A stretch of 64,000 nucleotides of DNA from Parasponia andersonii (taxonomy: Eukaryota; Streptophyta; Magnoliopsida; Rosales; Cannabaceae): contig JXTB01000549.1 in NCBI GenBank assembly GCA_002914805.1, positions 1 to 64,000 on the forward strand, in the 5' to 3' direction. A program made the position numbers and the translations under genes. Of this stretch, positions 37,473 to 50,728 are shown one piece after another. Below the pieces are notes generated by a model that was given only the letters and a program-made list of their open reading frames with translations, was not told the DNA's origin and did no database searches. Position 1 is the stretch's first letter. Every line of letters begins with the position of its first letter.

Positions 37473-38431
37473 TGCTAAATTGGGAGGTCTATACTAAGAG
37501 GCATGTGGTAGATTTTGTTTCACTTTCAAGTGAAACGAGCTAGCTATAGCTCTACCAACAAATGCGTGTTCACGAATTAAAGAAGTCTACCGAGAAAATA
37601 AGAACAAAAAAACAAATAGAAGAGAACAGATTTCTTTGTTGACCATTTAGCACCTAAGCGATCAGCTCAAAATTCTGCCCCTACAAAAGAGTAAATTAAA
37701 AAAAAGAAATAAAATGAAGCTTTTCCGTTCTTGACATTTCTTTTTCTTTTTTTCATCTCATGACACTTTTCAAAATATACAACTTTTTGGCTCTATTTCT
37801 GGGTTTTCTTTTTACCATTGACATAAAATTGTAATCCTTAATATAATTAACACTTATCGATAATCATTAATTAGCTACTAAAGAAGGAATATATTTTTTT
37901 TTTAAAAAAAGTCGAGATTAGCGTCTGGATTTACTATTCTGAATTCTGGACAAAGAAAACCAATTGAACTTTACATCATATTTGTACTTGGAAAAAGGTC
38001 ACATTTTAATAGTACACTAGTTCTTATAAATTAATGATGATTTTGTACATATAATCCGCTTACATTACATACTAGCCTAGAGCCAAAAGATCTAGAGTCG
38101 CTTTTGCATCATAATTACTAGTTGAGTGGTAATATTCTTCAAAAACCGTTAATGAAAAACACGAATTGACATCAAATCTTTTGGATTAACAAATTATATA
38201 TGGTAATGCCAAACTAGAATCACATTGAAGGTAATGAATGATTGTCTCTCCTCCATTGAAAACCCAACTTCTATCTTAATGTGTTGGGGGGAGAATTTTC
38301 CATATTTCAAAAAATAAACCAATAAATAGTAACTGTAAAATCCTAGGTTTTTTTAAGGATAATATAGTCTTTTGACGGGATTTTTTTTTCAAAAAGAAAA
38401 ACTAATTAAATATATATATATATATGCATAT
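35844..38431. other. AT-rich spacer, no gene seen
   Basis: This holds MITE copy E, a (TTA)n microsatellite at about 37435-37471, and a short near-duplicate near 37131-37230 (two CATATGGTCACA/CTATGGTCACA blocks). No coding content was recognised. Confidence 0.55.
36877..37131 (+). mobile_element. MITE, TA-microsatellite-associated family, copy E (most diverged)
   Basis: The ends GCACTAATTCGATAGATAT and AATACCTAAATTAACAACT match the family's ends in copy C with several changes. The interior keeps ACAATGAAAATTTATTATGC and TGTACTTTATTATAG blocks in the same order. (TA)n lies directly left (36842-36876) and TATATGTATATAT right. Confidence 0.65.
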
Positions 38432-40340
38432 TGTCACGATCCAAAATCTGAGCCAGTGGCAGAAGGAAAATTTTACAAATGTGGGAAATTCCTCAATTTA
38501 TTTGAAAAGTGTCAAAAGTTCTAGTTTTTATAAAAACAATCTATTTAAATAAAATAATCGGAATTCCATCCCGTGAACCACTCCCACAGTTCGTATACAC
38601 CATCAAACATAAATTGAACAATTACTTAAAAATATGAAATTAATTACAAAATCCAGCATCATCATCATCCACCAAAAAGTCAAACACCAGAATGGCATAC
38701 ATAAGTTTGCAGACAAAATAGAAAGCAGTAATCTTGGTTCAATACTAACATACAATCCAAATAGTCCAAAAACTACGACAACAAATTCCTAGCATTACCA
38801 AGAGGCGAACTGCAATCAAGATGACCTCTTACCCCTCTTAATCACCAAGATCGCACTGGACACCACCTGAGGAGGAAGGTAGGGGGGTGAGCATACAATG
38901 CCCAGTAGAAAAATAGTTACCTCGGAGAAAAACAGTTCAATGATAGGAATCTCCTGCATGGTTAGTTCAAATCCAAAACATACACACACGTATATATATA
39001 ATCCAAACCAGGAGCCAATATATATATAACAGTGTAATCAAAACCATCACTCCATATGCACATGACACAAATCAACCCATACCCATGAGCTCACATCCTC
39101 TCATCTGTGGAAACCTAGGATGATGGCACTAAATGTACCTAACAGCCTGCTTGATACCTAAGCCTATACCCGGAGGGGATACCCATGTGTCGCCTACTAA
39201 ACCTAGAGGGGCAACCGAATTACCTACACCTACCAAATGGAGAGGTAATCAGAAGTAACAAGACCTCGCGTAAGTTTACGGACTTTCATCGATGGTGGGG
39301 CACGCAGCGCCACACTGTAAAACCCACGATGCTAACACGGTACTCATGTATGATCCTATGACATGTGCAATACATAACTGAAGTGTAAAAATTACTGTAC
39401 TCTGGTTTTTCAGTAAAACATGCATAATAGGGTTTTATAGAAAAACGGGCAGTATAACGGCCCTATTTTTGATATACCCAAAATAACCTGCACACAACAA
39501 ATTCTCAGAGCAGTACAGTATATATCGCATAACCAGATTCCATCACATATAATTCAAATCATTAAAAACACACTTGTTCTTATATGCTGCAGAAAATAAA
39601 TTTTAACTCAAAAACAGTATAAAACGAAGGTAACTAAACTCCTACTTCAACAGAATAGCGACACCACGCTATTGAGTCTTCAAGGTGTCGTTGACGATCA
39701 CCGGGAGGGTCGGGAACCAATTCCAAGCCCTCGATCGTCCTCGTGCAAAAAACCAAATTTCTCACCGGAGCTTCAATTCTACAAACGGACCTCTTCAATG
39801 AATTCCTAGCACCTAAAATAGCTAGGTCAGATATATAACTTGTCCAATTCGGGTCCGAGTCCACACCGGACTGGTGGCACGCAAAACTAGACAAAATCTC
39901 GACCGTTCGATCTCGATTTTTGTGCCGATCACCAAACTACACAATATATATATATATCAAACTTCTTCATTTTCAGAGTACATTCCAAAAATGCACTCAA
40001 AAACACAATCCAACGGCCGGATCGAAAACTAAAATTCAAAAACTCAAAATACTCAAAAATGGTAATTTTTGATCTGGACAGTATGGGGTTGAGATATATA
40101 TACCTTGATGATTCTTGCGACGATATGAATCCAACGGAACTGGTTTGGAGTCGAATGGACGCCGGAATCTTCGCCGGTGACGATAAGTCCGAACGGCCCC
40201 TTTCGTCTTCTCTGTTGATGGCGGCTGCTCCGACGGCTGGCGACCGGCTCGTGGTGGTGCCGGGGAGGCTCATCGGTGATCTGCTCGATCAGACGGAGCT
40301 TGGACGGTGGCGCGGCTTCCTTTGGCCGNAGAGAGAAAAG
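38432..40340 (-). repeat. LTR-like repeat, left arm of a head-to-head pair (possible solo gypsy LTR)
   Basis: Read on the - strand, this ends in GGATCGTGACA, a form common at the ends of long plant gypsy LTRs of the Tekay type. It is the inverted, diverged counterpart of 40390-42546. The best-matching core is 39640-40140 against 40640-41190, where long blocks such as GGTTCCCGACCCTCC and ATTTTGTCTAGTTTTG are shared. No primer-binding site or coding part adjoins it. Identity in the core is about 75% by eye. Confidence 0.5.
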
Positions 40341-40389
40341 ATATGTAATCTGATTTTGTTTTTTTTTTTTTTTTAAATCTGGTCAAAAG

Positions 40390-42546
40390 ACCATTTTGCC
40401 CTTTAAAAAAATGGGTTTTTACACATATAACCCTCTCTCTCTCACCTCCCTCTCGTTCTCTCAGCCAAAGAGGACCAAGGAGCACCGCCGCCACCTCGCC
40501 CATCGTCCGGTCGGGCCTGTCACCGGCGAGCTCCTCCCGTGTCGCCAGGAAACCGCACCGCCCACTCTTGGTCACCGCCGAGAGCCACGTTGCCAGAAAA
40601 CATCATTTTTGGCCGTTTGGAAGTTTTCATCACCGGCGACAATTCCGACCGTTTCAAGTCGCATTCTTGGGCTCGTTGGGTTCGTATCGTCGAGAAGAAT
40701 CTCAAGGTATATATTTCACGATCCCGTTTTGCCAGGTTTAAAAGTTGTCATTTTTGAGTGTTTTTGAGTTTCGAATTTTAGTTTTTAATCCGACCGTTAG
40801 ATATCGTTTTTGTTGTTATTTTTGGAATGTACTTAGAAAATAGAGAAGTTTGATATATATATATATATATTGACTATATTTGGTGACTGGCACGAAAATC
40901 ATTATCTAACGGCTTAGATTTTGTCTAGTTTTGTGTGTCACTGGTCCGGTGTCAGCCCAGATCCAAATTAGTCAAGTTATATGTCTAACTTAGCTATTTT
41001 GGATAATAGGAATTCAATGAAGTGGTCTGTTCATTGATTCGAAGCCTCGTTGAGAAGTTGATGTTTCCCTAGATGAGCAATCAAGGGTGTAAAATTGGTT
41101 CCCGACCCTCCGAACGATCATCCAATCGACACCTTGAGCATCCAATAGCATAGTATCACTATTTGAGTGAGGTAGGGGATTCAACTTCCTTGTTTTCTCT
41201 TATTTTCAATGAAATTAGAATTTATTCTGAAAAATGAAATTTCATGATTTTATTAAATTGAATTATTTGAATAGTTATTTTAATGAACTATGAATTTGTG
41301 AAACATTGTGAACTGCTCTAGATATTTTTACATATGATTTTGTACAAGTTTTGATATTTGGGATTTGAAAAAACCATAAAAACTGTACTTTTAGATTTTT
41401 AATTACAAAATGGATTTTTAATTAAAAATTAGAGCATGTCTAGAATGTTAAACCACTGCATAGTTGTTTGAGAGTCTATATATATTGCACATTTCATATG
41501 ATCATGTATGAGAGTCGTCTTAGGCATCACGGTGTTGTAGTGGCCGGACTAGTACACCCGCCTTCGGTGAGATCCCGTAATCCTACGCGGGGTTTATTTT
41601 TTGACTATCTCCAGCGTATGTATTCGATGCCCCTCCGGTTCGATAGGATTAGACATATGGGTATCCATCCGGTCTCCAGAGATAGATGTCAGGCAGAGAG
41701 CACTAAATACATGTAGTATAAGTTGCTCTAGTAGTGATGAGAGGATGAGAGCTCATGTGATGTGTTGATTTATGTTATGTGCATTATGTTTATTTTAATT
41801 GAGACTTTTATGTGTTTTGATCTGGATATCTGGTTTTAGTTTTTAGTATAGTTTTCTGTAAATGGTTTAAATCCTTAATATTTATAGAAATATTTTTCGG
41901 TACTACTAACCATACAGATGTTTTGAGAATTATTCAAAGATTTTTCTAAAAGGGAAATTGAGTAATCTACTGAGCATTCTCGTGCTCACTCCCTACTTCC
42001 TCTCATTTTAGGTATTAACTTACTTTGTGATAATTAATCTGGTGGCTTGACAAGCATGTTTAGTATATGCTTGCATTTCTAATCCTCTTTATTGGTTGGT
42101 TTGTACTCAATATCAATTTTCCTTTCCTAAATTAAATTTATTTAGCCAATAGTAATATAATTACTAAGTAGATGTATGAGGATGATTTTTGTCATTAAAT
42201 CGAGTACTTAGAAAATAAAATGACTTTATGTAAATTATTTGAACTTTGGGCCTAGGATTTAATTTGAACTATTTTATTAAATTTTCATGAATTAATAAAC
42301 GTTTTAAAACTAGTAATTAGGATTTTCTCTCGTCTTAAAATGAAAAATTTATTTAAAAATTTAATATTAGTAGATAATATCGTGATTTTTTAAAAAAAAA
42401 ATTGTCTAATCTTGTAAATACTTACTTTTGAGGATTAAACTTAAATTTTAAGTATTTAAAATTTTCTGAAATTTTAGAAATTATTATTCATCACTAATTT
42501 CACTTAAAATTACTAAAAGTCACAGCGTTAAGTTTTTATCGTGACA
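40390..42546 (+). repeat. LTR-like repeat, right arm of a head-to-head pair (possible solo gypsy LTR)
   Basis: This is the same family as 38432-40340, reading rightwards and ending ATCGTGACA at 42546. A CT-rich stretch (40430-40460) and a GC-rich block follow its start, as in a promoter-leader region. The frames seen here (up to about 120 codons) are not conserved between the arms and are not called as genes. Confidence 0.5.
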
Positions 42547-42627
42547 GTAACAATACTAAGTATCAATCTTTTAATTAATCGGAATTTGATGAAGAATTTA
42601 TCCAAAGGATGTTAAGCGGCAATCCAG

Positions 42628-43212
42628 NNNNNNNNNNNNNNNNNNNNNNNNNNNNNNNNNNNNNNNNNNNNNNNNNNNNNNNNNNNNNNNNNNNNNNNNN
42701 NNNNNNNNNNNNNNNNNNNNNNNNNNNNNNNNNNNNNNNNNNNNNNNNNNNNNNNNNNNNNNNNNNNNNNNNNNNNNNNNNNNNNNNNNNNNNNNNNNNN
42801 NNNNNNNNNNNNNNNNNNNNNNNNNNNNNNNNNNNNNNNNNNNNNNNNNNNNNNNNNNNNNNNNNNNNNNNNNNNNNNNNNNNNNNNNNNNNNNNNNNNN
42901 NNNNNNNNNNNNNNNNNNNNNNNNNNNNNNNNNNNNNNNNNNNNNNNNNNNNNNNNNNNNNNNNNNNNNNNNNNNNNNNNNNNNNNNNNNNNNNNNNNNN
43001 NNNNNNNNNNNNNNNNNNNNNNNNNNNNNNNNNNNNNNNNNNNNNNNNNNNNNNNNNNNNNNNNNNNNNNNNNNNNNNNNNNNNNNNNNNNNNNNNNNNN
43101 NNNNNNNNNNNNNNNNNNNNNNNNNNNNNNNNNNNNNNNNNNNNNNNNNNNNNNNNNNNNNNNNNNNNNNNNNNNNNNNNNNNNNNNNNNNNNNNNNNNN
43201 NNNNNNNNNNNN
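42628..43212. other. Assembly gap of 585 N
   Basis: The bases are unknown. The long frames reported across this interval contain only unknown residues. Confidence 0.99.
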
Positions 43213-43274
43213 TAGTATGAGCACTTCAGCTTAATGTCTCAAGGTAGGATGGGAAGAGCCGAAGAAGTTTTTAG

Positions 43275-43728
43275 TATTGAAAATAAAACAAGCTTTATTA
43301 TTCAGTCAAATATTTTTACAAGAGAAAATTCTTAACTTCACTCTTCACGCTCACTCACTTACTAAAAGTTATGCTTCTTTCTCTTCACTCTTAGAAACTT
43401 TGCTTCTTACTTGATGCTTAGAACTCAAATAGGGAGGGATATTTATACTACATGAGAAACAATAAGAACTATACAAATAAATAATTACAAAAATCTTTAA
43501 GCCACACATATTTTCTTCTATATCTAATAATAATCTAAGTAATCAAATGATTTATATACAAAAAACTAATATCTAGTTAACACTAGAAGATTCTAGGTGG
43601 AAGGTTTCTTTAATTTGGACTTAGACTTCTTTTATAAGCTTTGCACTTGGGCTAACTCCAACTTATTAGGCCTTATGTTGATGGGCCTAAAACACTTCTT
43701 ATGGGCTTAAACAAGTTTATTTTCAACA
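43275..43728 (-). repeat. 3' LTR of the copia element
   Basis: This is the partner of 48344-48811. Read on the - strand it begins TGTTGAAAATAAACTTG right after the purine tract. Confidence 0.87.
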
Positions 43729-43832
43729 CCCCCCTTAAACTTGTTTTATAATACCAAGCAAGTCTCTTAATCTTGTGAAGTCTTCAAACTTGAGTGGCTT
43801 GGTGAAAATATTAGCAATCTGATCATGTCATC

Positions 43833-46800
43833 TCATATACTCCAATTGTACCTCTTTGTTACAACACATTCTCTTATGTAATGATAGCGAATGTCGATAT
43901 ACTTGCTTCGGTCATGAAATACTGGATTTTTAGCCAAAGCTATTGCTAATTTATTGTCGATACAAATCTCTGTTGGCTCCTTTTGAGACATGTTTAACTC
44001 TTGCAATAACCTTCTTAGCCAGTTTGCATGACTAACACATGATGTAAAAACTATATACTCAGCTTCGCATGTCGAAAGAGTGACAATCAGTTGTTTCTTG
44101 GATACCCAGGTGAAGGTGGTTTCTCCCACGAAAAATATAAAACCAGTTGTGCTTTTTCGATCATCGATATCTCCGGCACAATCACTTTCACTTTAACCAA
44201 CGAGTTTGTAATCATTAGAAATTGAATAGAATAAGCCAAGATTGATCGTACCTTTTGGATAACGGAGTATTCTTTTTGCAGCTTTAAAGTGAGTAGTTGT
44301 TGGAGTTTCCATGTAATGAGTCACTAGTCTAGTTGCATAGAGAATGTAGGGCTTTGTACATGTCAAGTACCGAAGGCATCCAACAAGACTCTTGAAGAAT
44401 ATTGGATCCTCCTTTTCTACTTCATCATCTTTGAATAATTTTATTTTGTATTCCATTGGTGTACTTATCAACTTACAATCATCCATATTGAACTTCTTTA
44501 GGATCTCCTTTGTATAGCTTTCTTGAGAGATAAAGATGCATTCTTCCTTTTGCTTGACTTCTATGCTGAGGTAGTACGCCATAAGTTCGATGTCTGTCAT
44601 TTCAAACTCATGTGCCATTACTCTCTTGAATTCGTCAAACATTCTTGGATTACTTTCATTGAATATGAGATCATCTATGTACAAGCATACGATCAAAATA
44701 TCTCTATCTTTAGTCTTAACATAAAGAGTATGTACATAAGAGCACTTAATAAATCCATTCTCTTGGAAATATTTTTCAATTCAACTGTTTCATACTCTTG
44801 GTGCTTGCTTTAGACCGTAAAGAGTCTTATGCAACTTCAAAGCCTTATCTTTATGCCTTTTCAACTCATAACCCAATGGTTATTCGATATAAACTTCTTC
44901 TTCAAGAACTCCATTCAGAAATACAGACTTTACATCCATCTGATAAATCTTCCATTTATTCTGAGCAGCAAGAGAAATAATTAAGTCTTATAGTTTCTAA
45001 TCGTACAACAGGAGCGAATACCTCGTCGTAGTCAATGTCGGATTTTTGACTATAGCCTTTCAAAACTAGCCTTACTTTGTATCTTTTTATCTCTCCATTG
45101 GCATTCTTCTTCACCTTGTACCCCCATTTTACACCAATAGCTTTATGACTTTTGGGAAGAATGAATAGTTCCTAAGTGTCATTCTTCTCTATGGCTTAAC
45201 TTCTTCATTTATCGCATTCCTCTATTTTTCATCTTGTATAGTCTCTTGGAATTCACCGGTTCACAATCAGCAAATAGGTAAAATAGAATGAGGTTTTCAA
45301 GTCTATCGATCACCTCATATAGATCTTTAAGGCTTCTTGTACATTCTTCATGCCTTTCAATTAAGAAAGATGGAGGTGAATCTTCATGAGTAGATGATGT
45401 TAGTGAGGAAGATAGAGTAATAGCCTCTTGGTGGACTTCTCTTGCTTGCTCTACTAGTATTTCTATATTTTCAAATTGTGGAAAGAAATTGTAGTTATTT
45501 ATTTGAGAACTAAAGTCTCATTCATTGAATATTATATCTTGGCTGATGATTACTTTTCCATTATTGAGATTGTATAACTTATATCCTTTGGAGTTAGTGT
45601 TATAGCCAATGAAAATGAACTTCTCGCTTTTATCATCAAGCTTGGATCTATGTTCGTCTGGCATATGCACATTGGCTATGCTTCCAAAGATTCTCAAGTT
45701 CGAGATCCCAGGCTTCCTTTCACTCCATGATTCTTGTGGTGTCTTTCCCCATATACTTCTTGTTAGAGATCGATTGGACAAGTAAACCGCATATGTAACA
45801 GCATCTGCCCAGAACTTTTTAGGTAGTCTTTTACATTTCAGCAGGCTTCAAGCTATGTTGAGGATGGTCCGGTACTTCTTTTCTACCATACCATTCTATT
45901 GAGGCGATCTTAGAACAGTTAAAGATCTTCGAATTCCATTTGCTTCACAGAATTTTTGGAACTCTTTTGAAGTGAATTCTTCTCCTCTATCATATCTTAT
46001 GGCTTTGATCTGAATATCACTTTCTTTCTCTACAGCAGCCTTGAACTTCTTGAAAGCTTAAGACTTCTGATTTTTCTTCAAAAAATAAACCCAAGTCTTT
46101 CTTGAGAAATCATCAATAAAGAGCAAAAAGTAATTGCTTTTACCAAAAGAAATTGGTTTGATAGAACCACACACATCTGTATGCAGGCGCTCTAGTGACT
46201 TCTAAGCTCTTAAATTCGACTCTTTTAGAAAGTTTTTCTTGAACTACTTCCTGAGTAAGCATCTTTTACAAAGCTGATCAGGATGATTGATGCATAACAA
46301 GTCTCTCACCATCTCTTTCTTGGATAGTAGCTCTAGTCCTCCAAAGTTGAGATGCCTGAATCTCAAATACCATAGTCATGATGAATCCTTATAATATGCT
46401 TTAAGACATTTTGCCATATCATTTTGAATGTTCAATAAGAACATTCTATTTCTTGACAAAGGCACCTTGACAATCAAGTTCATGTTATTATCTCTTACAG
46501 AAAGGTTCATGTTGTTATCTCTTACAGAAAGACTATCATTCAAGTGAATATCATAGCCTTAGTCTAAGAGTTGTCCTAAACTCAAAATATTTGTTTTCAT
46601 TATAGGTACATAATAAACATTTCAAATAAATTGATATCTTTCATTTTTCAAGTGGATAAGAATTTTATCTTTTTCTTTTACTGCTACTTTTGAATCATCA
46701 TCGAAAGAAACACTTCCACTAATTGATTCATCAAGCTCCATGAACATTAATCGATGCCTACACATATGATTACTAGCACCGGTATCAAGATACAATGCGT

Positions 46801-46984
46801 TGTCTTGTCCTCTGTTGTTGTTGTTATATACTAGTAGCATGGTGCCATTTTCTTCTCTTTTCTCTTCAACATAATTGACTTTCTCTTCAATTTTGTTATT
46901 GGGTGCTCTACACTCTCTACCATAATGGCTAAATTTGTAACAATTGAAACATTCAACTTGAGATTTCTTAGACCTTGAGTTCAT
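43833..46984 (-). pseudogene. Copia gag-end/pol remnant (protease, integrase, reverse transcriptase, RNase H)
   Basis: Readable parts include the zinc knuckle CFNCYKFSHYGREC and protease DTGASNHMC (46984-46622), the integrase C-side (45781-45518, with FIGYNTNSKGYKLYN) and the reverse transcriptase YIDDLIF region with downstream palm and connection (44696-44193). RNase H has LSTCEAEYI and DNKLAIALAKNPVFHDRSKYID (44129-43833). The order protease-integrase-RT-RNase H identifies Ty1/copia. The frame is broken in many places. Confidence 0.88.
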
Positions 46985-48343
46985 TTGAACTCTACTACGA
47001 CCTCTTATAGAGCTTTCTCCTCTTTCAAAATTGTTGATATGATAATTGTTGTTATTGTTGGAATTCCAACCTCTTCTACTGCCTCAACTTGTACCACATC
47101 CTTGTCCTCGGGCTTGTCCTCTACCACGACTACGTTAACTTCTTTTGATACATTTCCTATCTTCTTTCTATGTACGTTGTGTCTTGAGAAGCTAGTCCTT
47201 GAAATTTGGCTTCTTCTTTTTCTTTTCCTCGCGAGCTTTTAAAAAACCTAAGAGTAGTTCTATTGTCATGACTCCCAAAACTTTAGTTTTTTCGATGACA
47301 ATAACAATATTCTCGAACTTTAAATCTAACGATCAAAAAATATTTTCCATGATCGTAACATTTTCAAGTTTCTCACCATTTCTCTTCATTTGAATCAAAA
47401 TAGCTAAAACTCTTGAAAAGTAATCAAAAACTGACCCAATCTCCATCATGTGTAGTAAATCAAACTCTTCTCTTAGAGTTAGAGGAGAGTTTGAAGACAA
47501 ACCTTTTTAACCTTTCCTTATCTCTTATATGAAATTTGAAGTTTCTCCCATGCTTCCTTAGCAAATATTATACTTGAGATTTTCTCAAACTCGTCGTCTT
47601 CTAAGGCCTGGTAGATGAGGAAGAGAGCTTTTTTGTCTCTCTTTCTTGAATCTTTTAAACTATCATTCTGTATTGATGATAATGTTGCCTCATCCCTTAG
47701 TTCTTCTTAGCCTTTCTCTACTATTTCTCAAACATCATGTGCTCCAAGAAGTACTTTCATTTTGATAGTCTAATTATCAAAGTTGCTGCCTTGAAGTGGT
47801 AGAACTTAAAAAGATGCTAAAATACCAATAGTCATAACTCTTAACAAAGTAAGCTTTTGGAAATTTTAACTACACGGATGGATTTGGAACGTCGAAAAAC
47901 CTTAAGATTGACTTGTACATCAACTAGGTCAAAGTCAACACTCGGGTCAATGGTGTAGTCAACGACTCCATCGGTGCAGTTAATGGTGCTGTCCAGCGAT
48001 TCTGATGGCTTGATCAACGACTCTAATAGCTCGGTCAACGGCTCTGACTGCTTGGTCAAATGGCTTTAACTCGGCTTCACTTGGTGAGTTGACTCAATTA
48101 TGACAGCAAATTTCCGATGACTCGTTTAGACTCATTCGAAATCTGATTAGGCTAATTTTTATGGCAGCATCTTTGTCTCGTCAAGCTCTTCGATTTGATA
48201 TGTGATAGTAGTATATTTGGAATAAATAGATAATACTCTCAATCTCAAGAATTATTTTCTGATATGGAAGATCAGTCAAAACTGCAACCACAGTGCATAC
48301 TTAGAATTTCATGAGAACTCACAACTTCGCTCTGATATCACTT

Positions 48344-48811
48344 TGTTGGAAATAAAATAAGTTTTATTACTCACTCAAATATTTTTACAAGAGAAAAATT
48401 TCAACTTCAGTCTTAAAGCTTACTCACTCACTAAAAGTTATGCTTCTTTCTCTCTTTTCTTTACTTTTAGAAGCTTTGCTTCTTACTTGAAACTTAAAAC
48501 TCAAATGGAAAGGGGTATTTATACTATATGAGAAATAATGAGAACCATACAAATAAATAATTATAAAAATCCTTAAGCCATATATATTTTCTTTTATACA
48601 CTTCTAATAATAATCTAAGTAATCAAATAATTCACATGCAAAAAACTAATATCTAACTAACAGTAGAAGATTCTAGGTGGAAGGCTTCTTCAATTTGGAC
48701 TTCGAATTTTTCTTTTATGATCTTTGCAATTAGGCTAACTCCAACTTATTAGGCCTTATATTGATAGACCTAAAACACTTCTTACAGGCTTAAATAAGTT
48801 TATTTTCAACA
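48344..48811 (-). repeat. 5' LTR of the copia element
   Basis: It begins TGTTGGAAATAAAATAAG on the + strand, next to the primer-binding-site complement, and ends TTTTCAACA. The following CTTAG is the target duplication. Confidence 0.87.
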
Positions 48812-48816
48812 CTTAG

Positions 48817-50728
48817 GCCTATAGCTTGGGCTTGCCATTGCCTAAAGTTCTTTCTTTTTGTTTTGGGATAATCACATTTTTGTTCTTTCATATTTTGGTT
48901 ATTTATTTGAGTATATTCATTGTGTTTTATTTATTATCAATATGGACCTTTAGATTTAGAATCTTTAATAAATTTGTACCTTTTTTTGGATTAACACTAA
49001 TTTTGATAATTAAGTTTACCAAAATACCATTTTAACCAAAATACTCATTTAAACTTTAAGGATATATATTTTAATACTTAATTTAAATTTAAAACTTATT
49101 AAAGTTAATAACTTAAAGAACAAATAATAAAAAATATATAAAAATGTAAAAACTTGTAAATATTAATCTTATTTGTTAATACATTTATCCATTTTATGTA
49201 AGTTTTAAATTTAAATCAAGTATTACAATATATATGTTAAACTTTAAAGGATATTTTGGTGAATTCAATGGTCAAAATTTGTGTTTGACCCAGAGAGTGT
49301 ATAAATTTATTACAAATTTTAAATCTGAATATCAATATTGATAATAATTAAAATACACGATATAAATTGAACAAACAATTAAAATTCAAGATATAATAAT
49401 GTAATTAACCCTTATGTTTTTGTTTTTATTTTTTTATCTGATTTTTAATAATTTTTTTGAGTATTTGTAAGAAATATCTTTTTGTTCTAGATCAATTTGA
49501 AAATGAATTTTCTATAATTTTATTTTGATAAATTATTGTCTTTAGGGTTGATCTATTTTTTAAAAATAAATCAATTTTATGCAACATAAAGCATTTTTTT
49601 TAAAAATAAATCAATATCCTTTGATCTATTAAATGTGGAAAACTACTTTTTAAATATTTTAAAATTTGAACATTGTTTAACAGTGTTCTATGACAATTTT
49701 TCAAAAAGTGATCCAAAATTCGAACATTTGGCTTAAAAGCCCAATTTTTTTTATATAGACACCATGCAATTTATTGTATCTGAAAAGACATACGTACATA
49801 TAATAAAACTACAATAACAACATCGGTTTTATAGCAAAATGACTGAATTTTGGTCTCAATTTAAGTAAATGTCTGTTTTTCAAATGTTATAGTAAAATGA
49901 TCAGTATATATATTTATATACCAAGTGTAAAATATTATATACTAAGCATAAAAATTTATATACTTAGTATATTAACTAAAATTGGTAGATAAGTGTATTT
50001 ACTAAGTATAAAAATATATATAATTGGACATTTAACAATAAAATTTAAAAAATAGATATCTACTTAATCAAATTTAAAAAATTGGTCATCCACCTAATTT
50101 TTTTTATTATCATTTTATTTTGTTTAAAATATTAAAAGAGTAATTTGTTTGATTGAGTGACACTTTTGGTAGTTTGATCTTTCTATAAAGGTCAATTTGG
50201 GCCTATGTGCGCGAATTTGCAACTCGAATATCAGTATATCACCAACTCAGCAAGAGGTCTTATTATCTAACATTTCCTCAAAAAAAAAAAAAAAAAAATA
50301 TCTTCTACCTAAGAAATTGTGCCAGAAAAAGAATTGAACTTGAAATAATGCTGCAGTTAACATTTAAAGTTCTTACGTTGAAAACATGTAACTATGAATA
50401 ATGCTGCAGTAATAGTATCTGCAATTTGAATTAAATGACTGTTACCCTCTCATAACTTCTAAAATCTAGAGGTACCACCATACCGCCGCTAAATGAAAAT
50501 GACATAAATTTAATGTAATGTTTAATGGTATTAATCCATGTTGCATTTAAAAGGTCAGATTTTTTGAATAGTGTGCCATGCTTAAACACAATATGGTACA
50601 TATGAAAATATATGATCCATAACCCATTATGATCAATAACCTTGGAAAATTTAAGATACATATGCGATGCATATATTTGAGTTTGGGTCAAGTAGAGCAA
50701 CAAAGAAATATACTTGTAGTATAGAGAA
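48817..50728. other. AT-rich spacer upstream of NPF gene A
   Basis: Low-complexity AT-rich sequence, with a fragment resembling the 29157-29201 foldback near 49810-49870 and a run of 19 A near 50281. No gene was recognised. Confidence 0.55.

Larger units (their letters stand above)
43275..48811 (-). mobile_element. Ty1/copia LTR retrotransposon fossil
   Basis: LTRs lie at 43275-43728 and 48344-48811. A tRNA-Met-type primer-binding site (TGATATCAGAGC read on the - strand) adjoins the right LTR and a purine tract (AAGTTTAAGGGGGG) the left, so it runs leftwards. In order on the - strand are a gag region, CCHC knuckle and DTGASNHM protease motif (46984-46622), integrase (about 46600-45500), reverse transcriptase (about 45300-44193) and RNase H (44129-43833). 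Flanking 5-mers are TTTAG and CTTAG. By eye the LTRs differ by about 10%, so the insertion is old. It is broken in many places, but nearly all parts of a copia element are still present. Confidence 0.9.

Noticed and set aside
39929-40767. Frames of 100-123 codons around the head-to-head repeat
   Set aside because: They are not conserved between the two repeat arms, and one runs across the N at 40329.
42598-43224. Frames of more than 200 codons on both strands
   Set aside because: They consist of unknown bases in the 585-N gap.
47841-48059. Short Ser/Glu/Leu-rich repeat near the start of the copia gag
   Set aside because: It is a few degenerate 24-base repeats within the element's gag-side leader, with no sign of a separate gene.
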